Assembly: GCF_001243895.1 (NCBI RefSeq)
Contig: NZ_LN851186.1
Span: 2,381,300-2,445,299, forward strand
Reading direction: 5' to 3'
Length of the DNA stretch: 64,000 nucleotides
DNA from: Bacillus testis
GTDB taxonomy: Bacteria > Bacillota > Bacilli > Bacillales > DSM-1321
Position numbers and translations under genes: made by a program. The notes under the pieces were generated by a model, which worked only from the letters and a program-made list of their open reading frames with translations, did not search any database and had not been told where the DNA came from. Positions 17,314-25,720 of this stretch are shown here, in pieces (position 1 is the first letter of the stretch; every line of letters begins with the position of its first letter).

Positions 17314-17487
17314 TCACTGATATCCCTTTTTCATCAATAGATGGATCAGCGCCCTGGAAGCATCATCTTTTGCTTCTTCGATCCGCCTTTCCCCTTCTGA
17401 TGGATGGTCAGGTATAGCTTGCAGCTGATTGTACGTATTCGAAATAGCTTTCAGTATACACTGAAAATCATGGGTTTGATTAATCAC
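17314..17487 (-). CDS. Uncharacterised small helical protein, 57 aa
   Basis: GTG start preceded by GAGGGAGAG at 7 bases; an upstream in-frame ATG overlaps this ribosome binding site. The product (about INQTHDFQCILKAIS... to LLMKKGYQ) is soluble, acidic in the middle (EGERRIEEAKDD) and predicted helical. It lies between ypvA and ypsC, where similar small conserved genes occur in Bacillus. Function unknown. Confidence 0.6.
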   Translation of the reverse strand: MINQTHDFQCILKAISNTYNQLQAIPDHPSEGERRIEEAKDDASRALIHLLMKKGYQ

Positions 17488-17553
17488 GTCTACTCTCTCC
17501 CTCATTAGCAATATCTTCATTATATGCCAACGCGGAAGCAATTATGTATCGTG

Positions 17554-18708
17554 TCAGTCCCGTTCTTTACGTTTCGGCCGCTTGCCCCAGTACTGATAGA
17601 AATCGGTCCGTATAAAACCATTAAACAGTTTACGTTTTTTCGTAGCGGGCTTGCCATAAAAGCGCTCAAAGCCTTCATGGGATGTCAACATATAGACAGA
17701 CCAAGTTTCATATTGGGAAAAGATCCTTCCCATATCACGGTACATTTTTTCCACTTCTGGCTTGTCGCCGAGACGTTCGCCGTAAGGAGGGTTCCCGATC
17801 AGGACGCCTGATTGTTCATACTTTTCATTGATAGTCAGATCGCTGACCTGCATTTGTTTGAACGTAATCAAGTCGCCCAATCCAGCCTCCAAGCTATTTT
17901 TCTTAGCAATCTCAATCATCCGGTGGTCGATGTCGCAACCGGTTATGTTGAGTGGCTGATCGTAGTTGGCCTTTTGGTCGGCCTCCTCGCGCACCTCTTC
18001 CCACACGGAGGCAGGAATCCATGGCCATTGTTCAGATACAAACTCACGGTTGAAGCCAGGAGCAATATTTTGCCCGATCAATGCAGCTTCAATCGGAATG
18101 GTGCCGGAACCGCAGAATGGATCGATCAGCGGTCGGTCAGGAGTCCATCTGCTAATTAGGATCAATGCGGCCGCCAGCGTTTCTTTCAACGGTGCTTCCC
18201 CCTGTTCAGCTCTGTATCCTCTTTTGTGCAGGCCGACACCTGATGTGTCCAAAGTCAATGTTGCCACATCTTTCAACATGGATATTTCGATCTTAAAAAG
18301 CGGACCGTTTTCCTCGAACCAGGCAATTCGTTTGTATGCCACTTTTAACCGTTCGACGATCGCTTTTTTGACGATGGCTTGGCAGTCAGAAATGCTGTAC
18401 AGCTTTGATTTCACGGACTTGCCTGACACAGGGAACTCCCCGTCCTCCGTAATGAAGTTTTCCCACGGAAGTTTTTTCGTTTGCTCGAACAGCTCTTCAA
18501 AGGTGAACGCTTTAAAGCGGCCGATCTCTATTTTGATACGGTCAGCCGTCCGCAGCCACATATTGGCACGAGCTATTGCTTTTTCATCGCCTTTGAACGT
18601 CACTCGCCCGTTATCAACCGTACATTCATAGCCTAAATCACGTACTTCTTGTGCTACAATCGCTTCTAGACCCATAGCCGCTGTAGCAATTATTGTATAT
18701 TGAGCCAT
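17554..18708 (-). CDS. ypsC: THUMP-domain RNA methyltransferase YpsC (RlmL-like), 384 aa
   Basis: A predicted 23S rRNA N2-guanine methyltransferase related to the RlmL/RlmK N-terminal half. A THUMP RNA-binding domain spans about residues 45-160. The Rossmann methylase follows, with SAM motif DPFCGSGTIPIEAALI near residue 197 and catalytic NPPYGERL near residue 305. Length fits the family. It is next to rnpB, as in B. subtilis. AAAGGTGA precedes the ATG. Confidence 0.94.
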   Translation of the reverse strand: MAQYTIIATAAMGLEAIVAQEVRDLGYECTVDNGRVTFKGDEKAIARANMWLRTADRIKIEIGRFKAFTFEELFEQTKKLPWENFITEDGEFPVSGKSVKSKLYSISDCQAIVKKAIVERLKVAYKRIAWFEENGPLFKIEISMLKDVATLTLDTSGVGLHKRGYRAEQGEAPLKETLAAALILISRWTPDRPLIDPFCGSGTIPIEAALIGQNIAPGFNREFVSEQWPWIPASVWEEVREEADQKANYDQPLNITGCDIDHRMIEIAKKNSLEAGLGDLITFKQMQVSDLTINEKYEQSGVLIGNPPYGERLGDKPEVEKMYRDMGRIFSQYETWSVYMLTSHEGFERFYGKPATKKRKLFNGFIRTDFYQYWGKRPKRKERD

Positions 18709-18781
18709 TACATCACCTTTTAATTATAGTAACAAACCTAATGGTTATTCTGTCTAACAGTATAGACACTATTATAACAAT

Positions 18782-18810
18782 AAAGACTCTCCTCTGAAAG
18801 GAGAGCCTTT
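18782..18810 (-). terminator. Terminator of rnpB
   Basis: AAAGaCTCTCCT/AGGAGAGcCTTT stem followed by TCTTTATTGTT on the minus strand, about 27 bases after the RNA's 3' end. Confidence 0.75.
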
Positions 18811-18836
18811 GCTTGAATAGTCAATGTTATTAGATT

Positions 18837-19246
18837 GAAAAACGCTCTGTAAGCCATGTTTTGTTCTTTCGTACTGCAAATGGCCATTGTTAGGCCTCGT
18901 ACAAAAGCGGCAATCATCTATCTACAGAAAAAACATTCTGTCCTTTACCCCGTTCATTTCCGCGGTGAAAGGTTCCCCTACCTAAATTTGGGTTTCTCGC
19001 TCGCGGGGTTTACCCGTTCCACCCTTTCCATTTCTGGAAAGGCTACGTCACTGTGGCACTTTTATAGGGTCATGCCATATCCATAAGGACTTAGGCAGTA
19101 TCCCGGCCGTCAGCCCATCAAGGCTGCCCTAGCTTATTTTTTCACTAGGCACGAACACTACAGGCATCTCAGCCTGTGCGAGCATGGACTTTCCTCTACC
19201 GCTCTCGAAAGGCGGCAGCGATTACCCGAACGTCATCAAACATAAC
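18837..19246 (-). ncRNA. rnpB: RNase P RNA, B type
   Basis: Catalytic RNA that matures the 5' ends of tRNAs. Read on the minus strand it shows the conserved blocks in order: CGGGTAATCGCTGC, GAGGAAAGTCCATGCTCGCAC, GAGATGCC and TAGTGTTCGTGCC, GTGCCACAGTGACG, GTGGAACGGGTAAACCCC, GCGAGAAACCCAAATTT, GATAGATGATTGCCGC, and the 3' part ACAAAACATGGCTTACAGA. About 405 nt, the usual size of the Bacillus type. A clean promoter and terminator bracket it. The ends are estimated to within a few bases. Confidence 0.97.
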
Positions 19247-19253
19247 ACTAATT

Positions 19254-19282
19254 ATTATATGGGCTTCTCACATAAATATCAA
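19254..19282 (-). promoter_or_regulatory. Sigma-A promoter of rnpB
   Basis: -35 TTGATA (19277-19282), 17 bases, perfect -10 TATAAT (19254-19259). The expected start, about 7 bases on, coincides with the RNA 5' end. Confidence 0.85.
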
Positions 19283-19324
19283 GAGATAAATGTGATTAAA
19301 TCCATTTTTTTTTAGAACAATGTC

Positions 19325-19636
19325 TTATTCGTATAATTTATTGCCGAAAACATGTTTTTCAAGATTAGACAAACGTTTGAGAATATCGAAGTTTGTTGTC
19401 CCTGGAGCAGCTTGTTGGTAGGATGCCGGTTGGCGGCTGCCGCCTTCTTCCAGCTTCTTGCGCAATTTTAGATTTTCCTGTTTCAATTCTTCGATTTCTT
19501 GATGGAATGTTTCATAATCGCGGATAACCAAATCAAGGAACTGATCGACATCTTCTGGTTTATAACCACGCATACCTGCTTTAAATTCTTTTTCTAATAT
19601 ATCTTTTGCAGTTAACTTAATTTTATCTGACAGCAT
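19325..19636 (-). CDS. gpsB: Cell-division/elongation coordinator GpsB, 103 aa
   Basis: A DivIVA-like coiled-coil protein that shuttles PBP1 between side wall and septum. The N-terminal membrane-binding motif [20 protein letters not shown] (residues ~15-34) is the DivIVA/GpsB signature. A coiled coil runs from about 35 to 65 and a helical trimerisation tail ([13 protein letters not shown]) closes the protein. Start at MLSDKIKL with AGGTG upstream. The partner gene ponA (PBP1) is encoded in the same window at 25.7 kb. Confidence 0.96.
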   Translation of the reverse strand: MLSDKIKLTAKDILEKEFKAGMRGYKPEDVDQFLDLVIRDYETFHQEIEELKQENLKLRKKLEEGGSRQPASYQQAAPGTTNFDILKRLSNLEKHVFGNKLYE

Positions 19637-19748
19637 TGGATTCACCTCTATACATATGCCATTCATTATCTTTAGTACTATTTTTTCAAAAACATCAGAC
19701 TTTGTCAATTTATCTTATGCAATTCGTAAAAATATTATTGCTGAAAGC

Positions 19749-20318
19749 CTATTGTCCATCCCATTCATTAGTATGTTCATAGGTCGCTTCTTCTATTATT
19801 TGCTGAAGTTCATAAAAATCAATCTGCATAATCTCATATTCATGCGTTTCCCGGTATTCTTTTGCTGCTTTCCATAAAAATTTAGGCGATCCCTCGTTCT
19901 CTTCGTCGTAAACGATTAGCAGCCCATCGCTCTTATGCAGTAAGAATTGATCTCGATTCTTGAATTGCTGCGGACTTTCATATGGTTTTTTTGAAATAGA
20001 ATCAACCAAATCTGCTTGCGCCAATATGTATTCGTAATATTCTTTGTTTTTCTCATTCCATTTGCTATCTTGCTCCAGGAATGGCGTTAAAACGCCCAAT
20101 TTCAAATCCGGGTATTCTTCCATCATCGATAGGACCACTTCTGCGGCCCATAGCTCCACCCCTAATTGACCAGAGATGATGACCCATTGCAAACCTTCCT
20201 CTGCCAGCGTCTGAAGTCGGTTATGTACTGCTTTCTTGATAACCAAAGCTTCCGGTGCGTCATTTTTAAAAATACCCAACTCCGCACTTTTGTAACCTGT
20301 TACATATAGGACCTTCAA
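19749..20318 (-). CDS. ypsA: YpsA, SLOG-fold DUF1273 protein, 189 aa
   Basis: Member of the YpsA family (DUF1273) of the SLOG nucleotide-binding fold. In B. subtilis overproduction affects cell division, and the gene is linked to gpsB across Firmicutes. The nucleotide-binding signature ISGQLGVELWAAEV lies near residues 48-61, and KSDGLLIVYDEENEGSPK near residues 130-147. The length matches. It is upstream of gpsB on the same strand, 112 bases away. Confidence 0.93.
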   Translation of the reverse strand: MKVLYVTGYKSAELGIFKNDAPEALVIKKAVHNRLQTLAEEGLQWVIISGQLGVELWAAEVVLSMMEEYPDLKLGVLTPFLEQDSKWNEKNKEYYEYILAQADLVDSISKKPYESPQQFKNRDQFLLHKSDGLLIVYDEENEGSPKFLWKAAKEYRETHEYEIMQIDFYELQQIIEEATYEHTNEWDGQ

Positions 20319-20387
20319 AACACCACTTCCTCATTCCTGAATCAGCAAAGCCATGTAGATTGTTGCTGTAGTGTACCATACGCAGGG

Positions 20388-20420
20388 CAAAAAAGAAAAG
20401 GGCTGTAAATAGTGCAGCCC
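20388..20420 (-). terminator. Terminator of cotD
   Basis: GGGCTG/CAGCCC stem followed by TTTTCTTTTTT on the minus strand. Confidence 0.8.
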
Positions 20421-20429
20421 CATATATAT

Positions 20430-20774
20430 TCACGAAAAAGGCTTGTTCAGGCCTCCTGTCCAGTACCCCGGTTCCACGGCTCCTCCCCCGCCTCCCGGCA
20501 ACATATGATGGCCTTTGTACGGTTTGGCAAAATGGTAATGGGGGACGACATGCTTAATAATATTCGTTTTGACATAATGGGTGACCGGATGGATAACCGG
20601 AGCGGCTACCTGCTCTGTTACCGTCTGATCACTCGTTCCATTACTCGCAAGCTGGGCCGGGATTTGCATGGCCGGCAGCCGGGCAATAGGCTGGCTGTAT
20701 AATCCTGATGGCGTCCGATGAGCCCGCCAGCCCATAAATGGCCTGTTTCTTCCTCTTACGTTGATCGGCCTCAT
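20430..20774 (-). CDS. cotD: Spore coat protein D (CotD family), 114 aa
   Basis: The core VIHPVTHYVKTNIIKHVVPH, rich in His and Val, is the CotD family pattern (HP-x-x-H ... VPH-x-H), followed by a His/Gly-rich tail (HHMLPGGGGGAVEPG). The N-terminus is basic and rich in Arg and Pro. Structural protein of the inner spore coat. GGGGAG precedes the ATG. A late mother-cell (sigma-K/GerE) promoter is expected; a CATATTC stretch about 55 bases upstream is a weak -10 candidate. Confidence 0.85.
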   Translation of the reverse strand: MRPINVRGRNRPFMGWRAHRTPSGLYSQPIARLPAMQIPAQLASNGTSDQTVTEQVAAPVIHPVTHYVKTNIIKHVVPHYHFAKPYKGHHMLPGGGGGAVEPGYWTGGLNKPFS

Positions 20775-21188
20775 GGCTGATTCTCCCCTTTCAGACTTTT
20801 AATCTGACTATACAGAATATGTCGACAGGAGCAATCCGGTGCCTTATGGCTCATTTATCCGGTTCTAACTGGAGCTTAAAACACCCACTTCAGCACGTGG
20901 ATGAAGACAAAAAAATCTTAGTAGAATGTTAAGTCCCTGAATGAACTCGGTTTGGTCCGACGAATGATCAGTGGATGGACAAAAATCCCCATCGACTGTT
21001 TCCCTTTATCTATCCTAAAAAAGCGTATGAGCTTCCCTTCAATACAGAAAACAAGACAATCGTCAAACAAAGAATAAAGAAAAACATGAATAGAATCGCC
21101 TTATGCATTTTGTTCCCTCACTTCATTAAAGCGTATAGTTACCGCTATCCATTCTACACGTTCTTCTCTAAGCCAACAACTCTTAATT
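20775..21188. other. Intergenic region carrying one dispersed-repeat copy
   Basis: From 20861 on it carries TTCTAACTGGAGCTTAAAACA, cut here to the recognisable core TTCTAACTGG, and around 20960 the tail CGACGAATGATCAGTGGATG. Both ends match the intergenic element at 34.6 kb. No supported gene is seen; the 80-codon plus-strand frame beginning at 20975 lacks a ribosome binding site. Confidence 0.4.
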
Positions 21189-21217
21189 TTGACATTTATC
21201 ATTCAATATGTTATTAA
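21189..21217 (+). promoter_or_regulatory. Sigma-A-like promoter of the Hsp20 gene
   Basis: Perfect -35 TTGACA (21189-21194), 17 bases, -10 TATTAA (21212-21217), leaving a leader of about 85 bases. Confidence 0.6.
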
Positions 21218-21307
21218 CATCTGGTCATTTGTCACATCCCCCGCTCTTAAAACATATGGTAATAATGAAGAAATAGACTATATATCCCGACAAAAGGAGT
21301 GCCGTTT

Positions 21308-21790
21308 ATGCAAAATGAGGAACAAAAAAAACGCCCTTCTTCTCTCCAAAAGAAAAATCCGGAGATCCTGTCCGATTTTGTACTGAATATGGATCAATTG
21401 TTCAGCGGAAAGCCGCTAGGAAATATTCTTCAGTCGATGGACGGCTTTTTCCAGAACTCTAAATTGAACCGAAGCTTCCCAATTGAAATGATTGAAGAAT
21501 CACACGCTTATATCGTAAGAGCCAAGCTGCCGGGCATCAGCAGGCAGCGGATCAACATCGAAGTCATCAATCAATCGCTTCACATCGTTGTGCGGCACGA
21601 AGAATCACTCGAACAGAAAAATACTTTGGGAGAAACAATCCGTTCCCAAAAAGCATACCAACATATACAGCGCAATATTACATTTGTCAAGCCGATTAAC
21701 GATCAAGGAATCACAGCCGAACACAAAGATGGCCTACTAGAAATCACCGTTCCGAAAGTGAAAGGAAAAGAAATACGGATCAGCCAATAA
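21308..21790 (+). CDS. Hsp20/alpha-crystallin family small heat-shock protein, 160 aa
   Basis: A holdase chaperone that keeps unfolding proteins soluble. The alpha-crystallin domain spans about residues 55-160, with the strand pattern AYIVRAKLPGISRQRINIEV and the C-terminal GLLEITVPK followed by the I-x-I/V-type tail KEIRISQ. The N-terminal third is basic and low in structure. ATG after AAAGGAGT; a GTG three codons earlier lies on the ribosome binding site. Its place beside cotD and yppG raises the chance of a spore-coat small Hsp such as CotM or CotP, but the promoter looks vegetative. Confidence 0.9.
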   Translation: MQNEEQKKRPSSLQKKNPEILSDFVLNMDQLFSGKPLGNILQSMDGFFQNSKLNRSFPIEMIEESHAYIVRAKLPGISRQRINIEVINQSLHIVVRHEESLEQKNTLGETIRSQKAYQHIQRNITFVKPINDQGITAEHKDGLLEITVPKVKGKEIRISQ

Positions 21791-21822
21791 AAAACGACAA
21801 GCTCGTGAGCTTGCCGTTTTTT
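21787..21822 (+). terminator. Terminator of the Hsp20 gene
   Basis: AAAACGaCAAGCTC/GAGCTTGcCGTTTT stem with a 2-base gap and a T run on the plus strand. Confidence 0.85.
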
Positions 21823-21870
21823 ATTGCCCGGAATCAAACTGACTGGAGAAGCCCTTTATAGCATAATAAA

Positions 21871-22554
21871 TCATACACTGCCTCCGGTCGTCTTAAATAT
21901 ACCGCCGATTCCTTTAAACATACTCTGCACCTGATTCACAGTCCCCATCATCTGGCCGGCCGTATTCATCATTTTAGTGACATCTATTGAGCCGTCCTGT
22001 GTCTTAAATTGATTCATGATCGATTTAAAGCCCGATGGCTGTTCTTTTTGTATGCTTGCTTGTTTAGGATACGGGTGCGGGATTCCATTGTACGATGGTT
22101 GAGGCCCTTTTTGCTGCAAGGGATTAGCAAAAGGAGAAAGCCCTTTTTTATTCGCTGTTGCCATAGGGAAAGGCTGTGAAAACGGAGTTACTCCGTTAAA
22201 AGATGGATTGGACGGGCTATAAGCCTGGTTTACTGCCATTGGCTGTTGTGGAAATGGCTGTGAATACATATCCGTTTGAGCTGATGGATAAGGATTTTGT
22301 CCATAAGGTCCGTAATTAGGCTGATAACCGCTTTGCTGCATATAAGATGATGGCATCTGCTGGCCATAAGGCAACTGGTAAGGCATCGTCTGCATCAAAG
22401 AATCATCCGCATAAAGTGGCATCTGTGCATTGCCGCCCTCGTATAAATGCATATTGTATGGCTGGAAACCCGCGTGATAAACCCCGTCTTGCTGCATGGG
22501 CATCGGAGGCACCTGGCCGGACGGCACCCTCATTCTAATCATCTGTCTACTCAT
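21871..22554 (-). CDS. yppG: YppG-family protein with long Pro/Gln/Tyr-rich head, 227 aa
   Basis: The C-terminal ~60 residues (FKSIMNQFKTQDGSIDVTKM, then TAGQMMGTVNQVQSMFKGIG) match YppG, a spore-associated protein of unknown role. The preceding ~150 residues are low complexity, rich in Pro, Gln, Met, Tyr and Asn, as in coat or crust proteins. The total is clearly longer than the ~125 aa I recall for B. subtilis YppG. Start ATG with AAAGGAG ten bases upstream; an earlier ATG has no ribosome binding site. It lies in the yppC-yppG cluster. Confidence 0.8.
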   Translation of the reverse strand: MSRQMIRMRVPSGQVPPMPMQQDGVYHAGFQPYNMHLYEGGNAQMPLYADDSLMQTMPYQLPYGQQMPSSYMQQSGYQPNYGPYGQNPYPSAQTDMYSQPFPQQPMAVNQAYSPSNPSFNGVTPFSQPFPMATANKKGLSPFANPLQQKGPQPSYNGIPHPYPKQASIQKEQPSGFKSIMNQFKTQDGSIDVTKMMNTAGQMMGTVNQVQSMFKGIGGIFKTTGGSV

Positions 22555-22608
22555 TGAACGAAAGCTCCTTTCTTTAGAATATGGCAGACCTCTACGCTTC
22601 ATATTATG

Positions 22609-22820
22609 TATCCAGAGCCTTAAGGGTGAGTGCCCGCATTACGCATACTTTCGCTTAATTTCCCACTTAGGCTTCTTTGCCCGCACTCTTATTTCGAAGC
22701 GGGCCAGTCCGAACTAGATAAAGTAACATTTTCATCCACCAATTATTAGTGGATCCAATCAGATTCTTATTGGCGCTTAATTCCCCACTTACACCTTCCA
22801 GTTAAAACGGGATAAAAGAA
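22609..22820 (-). repeat. Intergenic element copies between yppG and yppE
   Basis: On the minus strand: ATCCCGTTTTAACTGG, then AATTAAGCGCCAATAAGAAT, GATTGGATCCACTAATAATT, and again TAAGTGGGAAATTAAGCG. This looks like two fused or rearranged copies of the element seen at 34.6 and 47.7 kb. B. subtilis carries yppF at this place; I find no such gene here. Confidence 0.45.
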
Positions 22821-22826
22821 AAAACG

Positions 22827-23180
22827 TCAGCTTTTCAACTGGCGCTCTAATGTGCTTAACAAAAACTTGGTTGATTGTACATAGCTTTTAAAACGATTGT
22901 AGCTGGATTTGTAGTGGAAAGCCTGTACACTGAGTTGGCACATATTATCCACCACTTGATCTAATTGCTTTTCACCATATATATATCCTTTTTGCAAAGA
23001 AATGGTTTCTTTAATCGAACGAAGCCACTCTTCTGACAACTGCTTCACCTCATTTGCAAAAGGCTCCACCACTTCATAAAAATCATATTCTTCTTGCGTT
23101 TGTCGTGTTTTATCATAAATATCATTGATTTCTTGGAGCTTATCATACAGAAGCTGGGTTTCGATTACTGTCTTTTCCAT
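22827..23180 (-). CDS. yppE: YppE family protein, 117 aa
   Basis: A small all-alpha protein of the YppE family (DUF1798), structurally a helical bundle with no known activity. Seen: the N-terminal helix EKTVIETQLLYDKLQEINDI, the conserved FYEVVEPFANEVKQLSEEW and the C-terminal AFHYKSSYNRFKSYVQSTKF. It is soluble. AGGAGGTAG lies upstream of the ATG. It sits in the conserved recU-yppC...yppG cluster. Confidence 0.88.
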   Translation of the reverse strand: MEKTVIETQLLYDKLQEINDIYDKTRQTQEEYDFYEVVEPFANEVKQLSEEWLRSIKETISLQKGYIYGEKQLDQVVDNMCQLSVQAFHYKSSYNRFKSYVQSTKFLLSTLERQLKS

Positions 23181-23263
23181 TAGGCCTTCTACCTCCTATA
23201 TGCCTTTTTATTAAGAATAAAGGAAAACAGGCATTTACTCAAAGAAAAAAGAAGGCGGTTTTG

Positions 23264-23515
23264 TCAATAACTGAAGCCCGCTCGGCTAGCCGCAACACAG
23301 TGAACCTGTTTATTGCTCTCCAGCTTCAGCCAATCTTCCTCAGTGCGGTCCAACCGTGTCTCCAATTGATCCAACGCTTCCTTTTGCTGGGCATGCAAAG
23401 CAGTCGCTTCTTTTTCAACCGCATGCTGCAGCTTGCTTTCCAAACGATCCAATATAGCAGTAATCTCATCTATAAGCGCAATCATCTCACCGGCTGTTGC
23501 CATTTTTTCACCCAT
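23264..23515 (-). CDS. yppD: Small helical protein, positional match to YppD, 83 aa
   Basis: The ATG follows a very strong ribosome binding site (GGAGGAGG, 7 bases). The product is mostly one long amphipathic helix (AGEMIALIDEITAILDRLES and AQQKEALDQLETRLDRTEED), probably a coiled coil. It has a single Cys near the end. The name is given by position between yppE and sspM and by size; direct sequence recognition is weak. Function unknown. Confidence 0.65.
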   Translation of the reverse strand: MGEKMATAGEMIALIDEITAILDRLESKLQHAVEKEATALHAQQKEALDQLETRLDRTEEDWLKLESNKQVHCVAASRAGFSY

Positions 23516-23694
23516 CGCATTTCCTCCTCCAAGATCTTTGATAGTATAATTATTCTCCTTTCTGAAAATGATTCCTTTGGCTTTGACAAAACTAGAACTA
23601 TATCGGCAAAGAAAGCGGAACGGGGACTTCCTTCGACAAATACAATGCATTTTTTCCGGACAGAGAGAAAAACTATCTTCAGGAGGTGTTGATC

Positions 23695-23814
23695 ATGGGA
23701 AGAAATGATTCAAAAGAACAGGAAATGAAAAAGCAAAAAAATAAACAGCAACAGCCAAATAGAGCGGGGCAAGGAAATCCGAAGCTCGACCGCCCTGACC
23801 ATCCATCCACATAA
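23695..23814 (+). CDS. sspM: Small acid-soluble spore protein M (SspM), 39 aa
   Basis: A minor SASP made in the forespore. It has a Lys/Gln-rich head (KEQEMKKQKNKQQQ) and the family ending GNPKLDRPDHPST, comparable to the GGPNRPST ending of B. subtilis SspM. GGAGGTG lies 6 bases before the ATG. As in B. subtilis it sits between yppD and yppC, but on the opposite strand to both. A sigma-G promoter is expected, yet I could not identify one with confidence. Confidence 0.8.
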   Translation: MGRNDSKEQEMKKQKNKQQQPNRAGQGNPKLDRPDHPST

Positions 23815-23824
23815 TGCGATTTAA

Positions 23825-23884
23825 AAAGGCTGGAACCCGCAACCGCCCATAGAGGCGATTGAAGGTTCCAGCCTTTCTTCTTTT
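23825..23884. terminator. Terminator shared by sspM and yppC
   Basis: AAAGGCTGGAACC/GGTTCCAGCCTTT stem with an inner GCC/GGC arm. T-rich tails lie on both strands, between convergent genes. Confidence 0.88.
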
Positions 23885-23929
23885 ACATAATGCGAAACTT
23901 TGATCGGCCAAGGTAACTTACACTTCTTA

Positions 23930-23966
23930 TCCATTTAAGCCGGAGTCTTAGGCCAATTAGAATGGG
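23930..23966 (-). repeat. Partial copy of the dispersed intergenic element
   Basis: Minus strand reads CCCATTCTAATTGG followed by CCTAAGACTCCGGCTT, nearly the same as the left arm of the copy at 34.6 kb. It lies just after the yppC stop. Confidence 0.5.
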
Positions 23967-24943
23967 ACAAAAAAATTTTTGATAGCTGATAATAGACGGA
24001 TATTCCTTTGCTTTTGTTCATACTGATGTGTCATATTTATACAATCAGGCAGCGGGGCCGGTTTCCGCCATTTTTTCTTGATGGGCGTATACCGGTCCCA
24101 GCATTCCCGATGGGCCAATTCATGGCGGATGACTGGATAAATACTTCGTAAGTACGGTGTTTCCCTTTGTTTTCTGTATGGATAATACTGTTCATAATCC
24201 CAGCGGGAGCCGGTATGTTCCGTCGATTTTGCAAATTGAAAGAATAACGGAAATTGTTCGGAATGGAATAGAATGCTGGCCAACTGTTTGCCCAGTTCAA
24301 TGCGGGAAGACACATTTCTGAATCCAGCTACTGTAGCCCCGTATAACTCCCCTCTCTCAGTCGGGAAGATGACAGTGCTGAAATGAAGTCTGTCCTGGAC
24401 GGCAAATAAAGAGGAGCGGAATACGTTTTCCTGCAGATCAACCCCTTCAATGACCGGCTTCTGAATGACATTTTGTTCATTGATAATCAACGCCGTCACC
24501 AGCCTTTCTTCATCCCTTCCCTTCAAAAAGGCGCCCCACTCCTCTGCCATAAATGAACTGACAGAAAAAGAAGGCAAAAAATGAAACAAAGACCTGTTTA
24601 CTTTCGTCGAATAGTGGTATAGCAAAAGTTGGGGAAATGCATCTCGAAAGATTAGAAAATTAGCCACTTCATAAGTCATGAACAAGCTTCTCCTGTAACT
24701 AAGAGAAAGCACCTTCGGCAAAGTCGCACCTTCAAGATCGCACATATTCCATCCCGCATTCCGCGATACCATGCTAGCAAGAAAGGCCCATTTGATTTCA
24801 GGATATAGTTGAAAAAATGAGAAATAGGCAGCAGTTCTGCTAATATTATCCTTATTATATAGGGCTGTTAGGTTGTTGATCTTTGCAACAAGGCGAGATG
24901 GGTCGCTATTGCAAGCGCCTAAATCCCTAGAAACGGGCCACAT
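23957..24943 (-). CDS. yppC: YppC, DUF2515 family protein, 328 aa
   Basis: A protein of unknown function conserved next to recU in Bacillus. Visible: DNISRTAAYFSFFQLYPEIK near residues 34-53, WAFLASMVSRNAGWNMCDLE following, and the closing YPVIRHELAHRECWDRYTPI near residue 275 (an HELAH stretch, though a metallopeptidase role is not established). There is no signal peptide or clear membrane helix. The ATG at MWPVSRDLG has a strong ribosome binding site (GGAAGGAGG); a start 15 codons earlier lacks one. Confidence 0.85.
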   Translation of the reverse strand: MWPVSRDLGACNSDPSRLVAKINNLTALYNKDNISRTAAYFSFFQLYPEIKWAFLASMVSRNAGWNMCDLEGATLPKVLSLSYRRSLFMTYEVANFLIFRDAFPQLLLYHYSTKVNRSLFHFLPSFSVSSFMAEEWGAFLKGRDEERLVTALIINEQNVIQKPVIEGVDLQENVFRSSLFAVQDRLHFSTVIFPTERGELYGATVAGFRNVSSRIELGKQLASILFHSEQFPLFFQFAKSTEHTGSRWDYEQYYPYRKQRETPYLRSIYPVIRHELAHRECWDRYTPIKKKWRKPAPLPDCINMTHQYEQKQRNIRLLSAIKNFFVPF

Positions 24944-25075
24944 TGGATTTCCTCCTTCCTCAAATAAATACAAAAAGTGTATAATCATGTATAGGTTGAA
25001 AGAATTCCAATTATTTTATTCAACATTTCAATTCTATATCTGGTATCATAGATGAGTGGTAAAGGGGGTAGCAAA

Positions 25076-25690
25076 ATGGTCTTTCATTATCCGAACGGCA
25101 GAAAGTATGCTAGCGGAACCAAGTATGGGGACTTAAGCACTTCTCGGCCATTGCAGATCAACTATGGCAAACGTGGGATGACGCTTGAAGAAGATCTCAA
25201 TGAAAGCAACCAATACTATTTGTCGCAATCGATCGCAGTGGTCCATAAAAAACCAACGCCCATCCAGATCGTGGACGTCCATTATCCGAAGAGAAGTGCG
25301 GCAGTCATAAAGGAAGCTTATTTTAAACAGGCATCCACAACCGACTATAATGGAGTATACAAGGGTAAATACCTGGATTTCGAAGCGAAGGAAACGCGGA
25401 ATTCAACATCCTTCCCCTTGCAAAATGTCCATGAACACCAGATACTTCATATGGAGCAAGTTCTCCGGCAACAAGGGATTGCATTTATCATCATCCGGTT
25501 TGCGACCCTTGAAGAAATTTACCTTATGGAAGCTCACCATTTGATTGCTTTTTGGAATCGAATGCTCTCCGGAGGGAGAAAATCAATAACGAAACAAGAA
25601 GTGGAATCCACTTCTTATAAGATCCCTATCACCTTTCAACCTAGAATTGACTACATCAAAGTCATAGATAAATTGATTGCGAAAGAATAG
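25076..25690 (+). CDS. recU: Holliday junction resolvase RecU, 204 aa
   Basis: Cleaves Holliday junctions during recombination and chromosome segregation in Firmicutes. Family motifs: [17 protein letters not shown] (residues ~31-47), [16 protein letters not shown] (catalytic region), [20 protein letters not shown] (metal-binding Asp, Glu and Lys) and QIIDVH-type beta strands. The ATG giving [13 protein letters not shown] fits known RecU; GGGGGT precedes it, and an ATG eight codons earlier has no ribosome binding site. It sits 30 bases ahead of ponA, the classic recU-ponA pair. Confidence 0.97.
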   Translation: MVFHYPNGRKYASGTKYGDLSTSRPLQINYGKRGMTLEEDLNESNQYYLSQSIAVVHKKPTPIQIVDVHYPKRSAAVIKEAYFKQASTTDYNGVYKGKYLDFEAKETRNSTSFPLQNVHEHQILHMEQVLRQQGIAFIIIRFATLEEIYLMEAHHLIAFWNRMLSGGRKSITKQEVESTSYKIPITFQPRIDYIKVIDKLIAKE

Positions 25691-25720
25691 AAGGGTTTCG
25701 AGAAAGGAAGGTTAGCTGTA

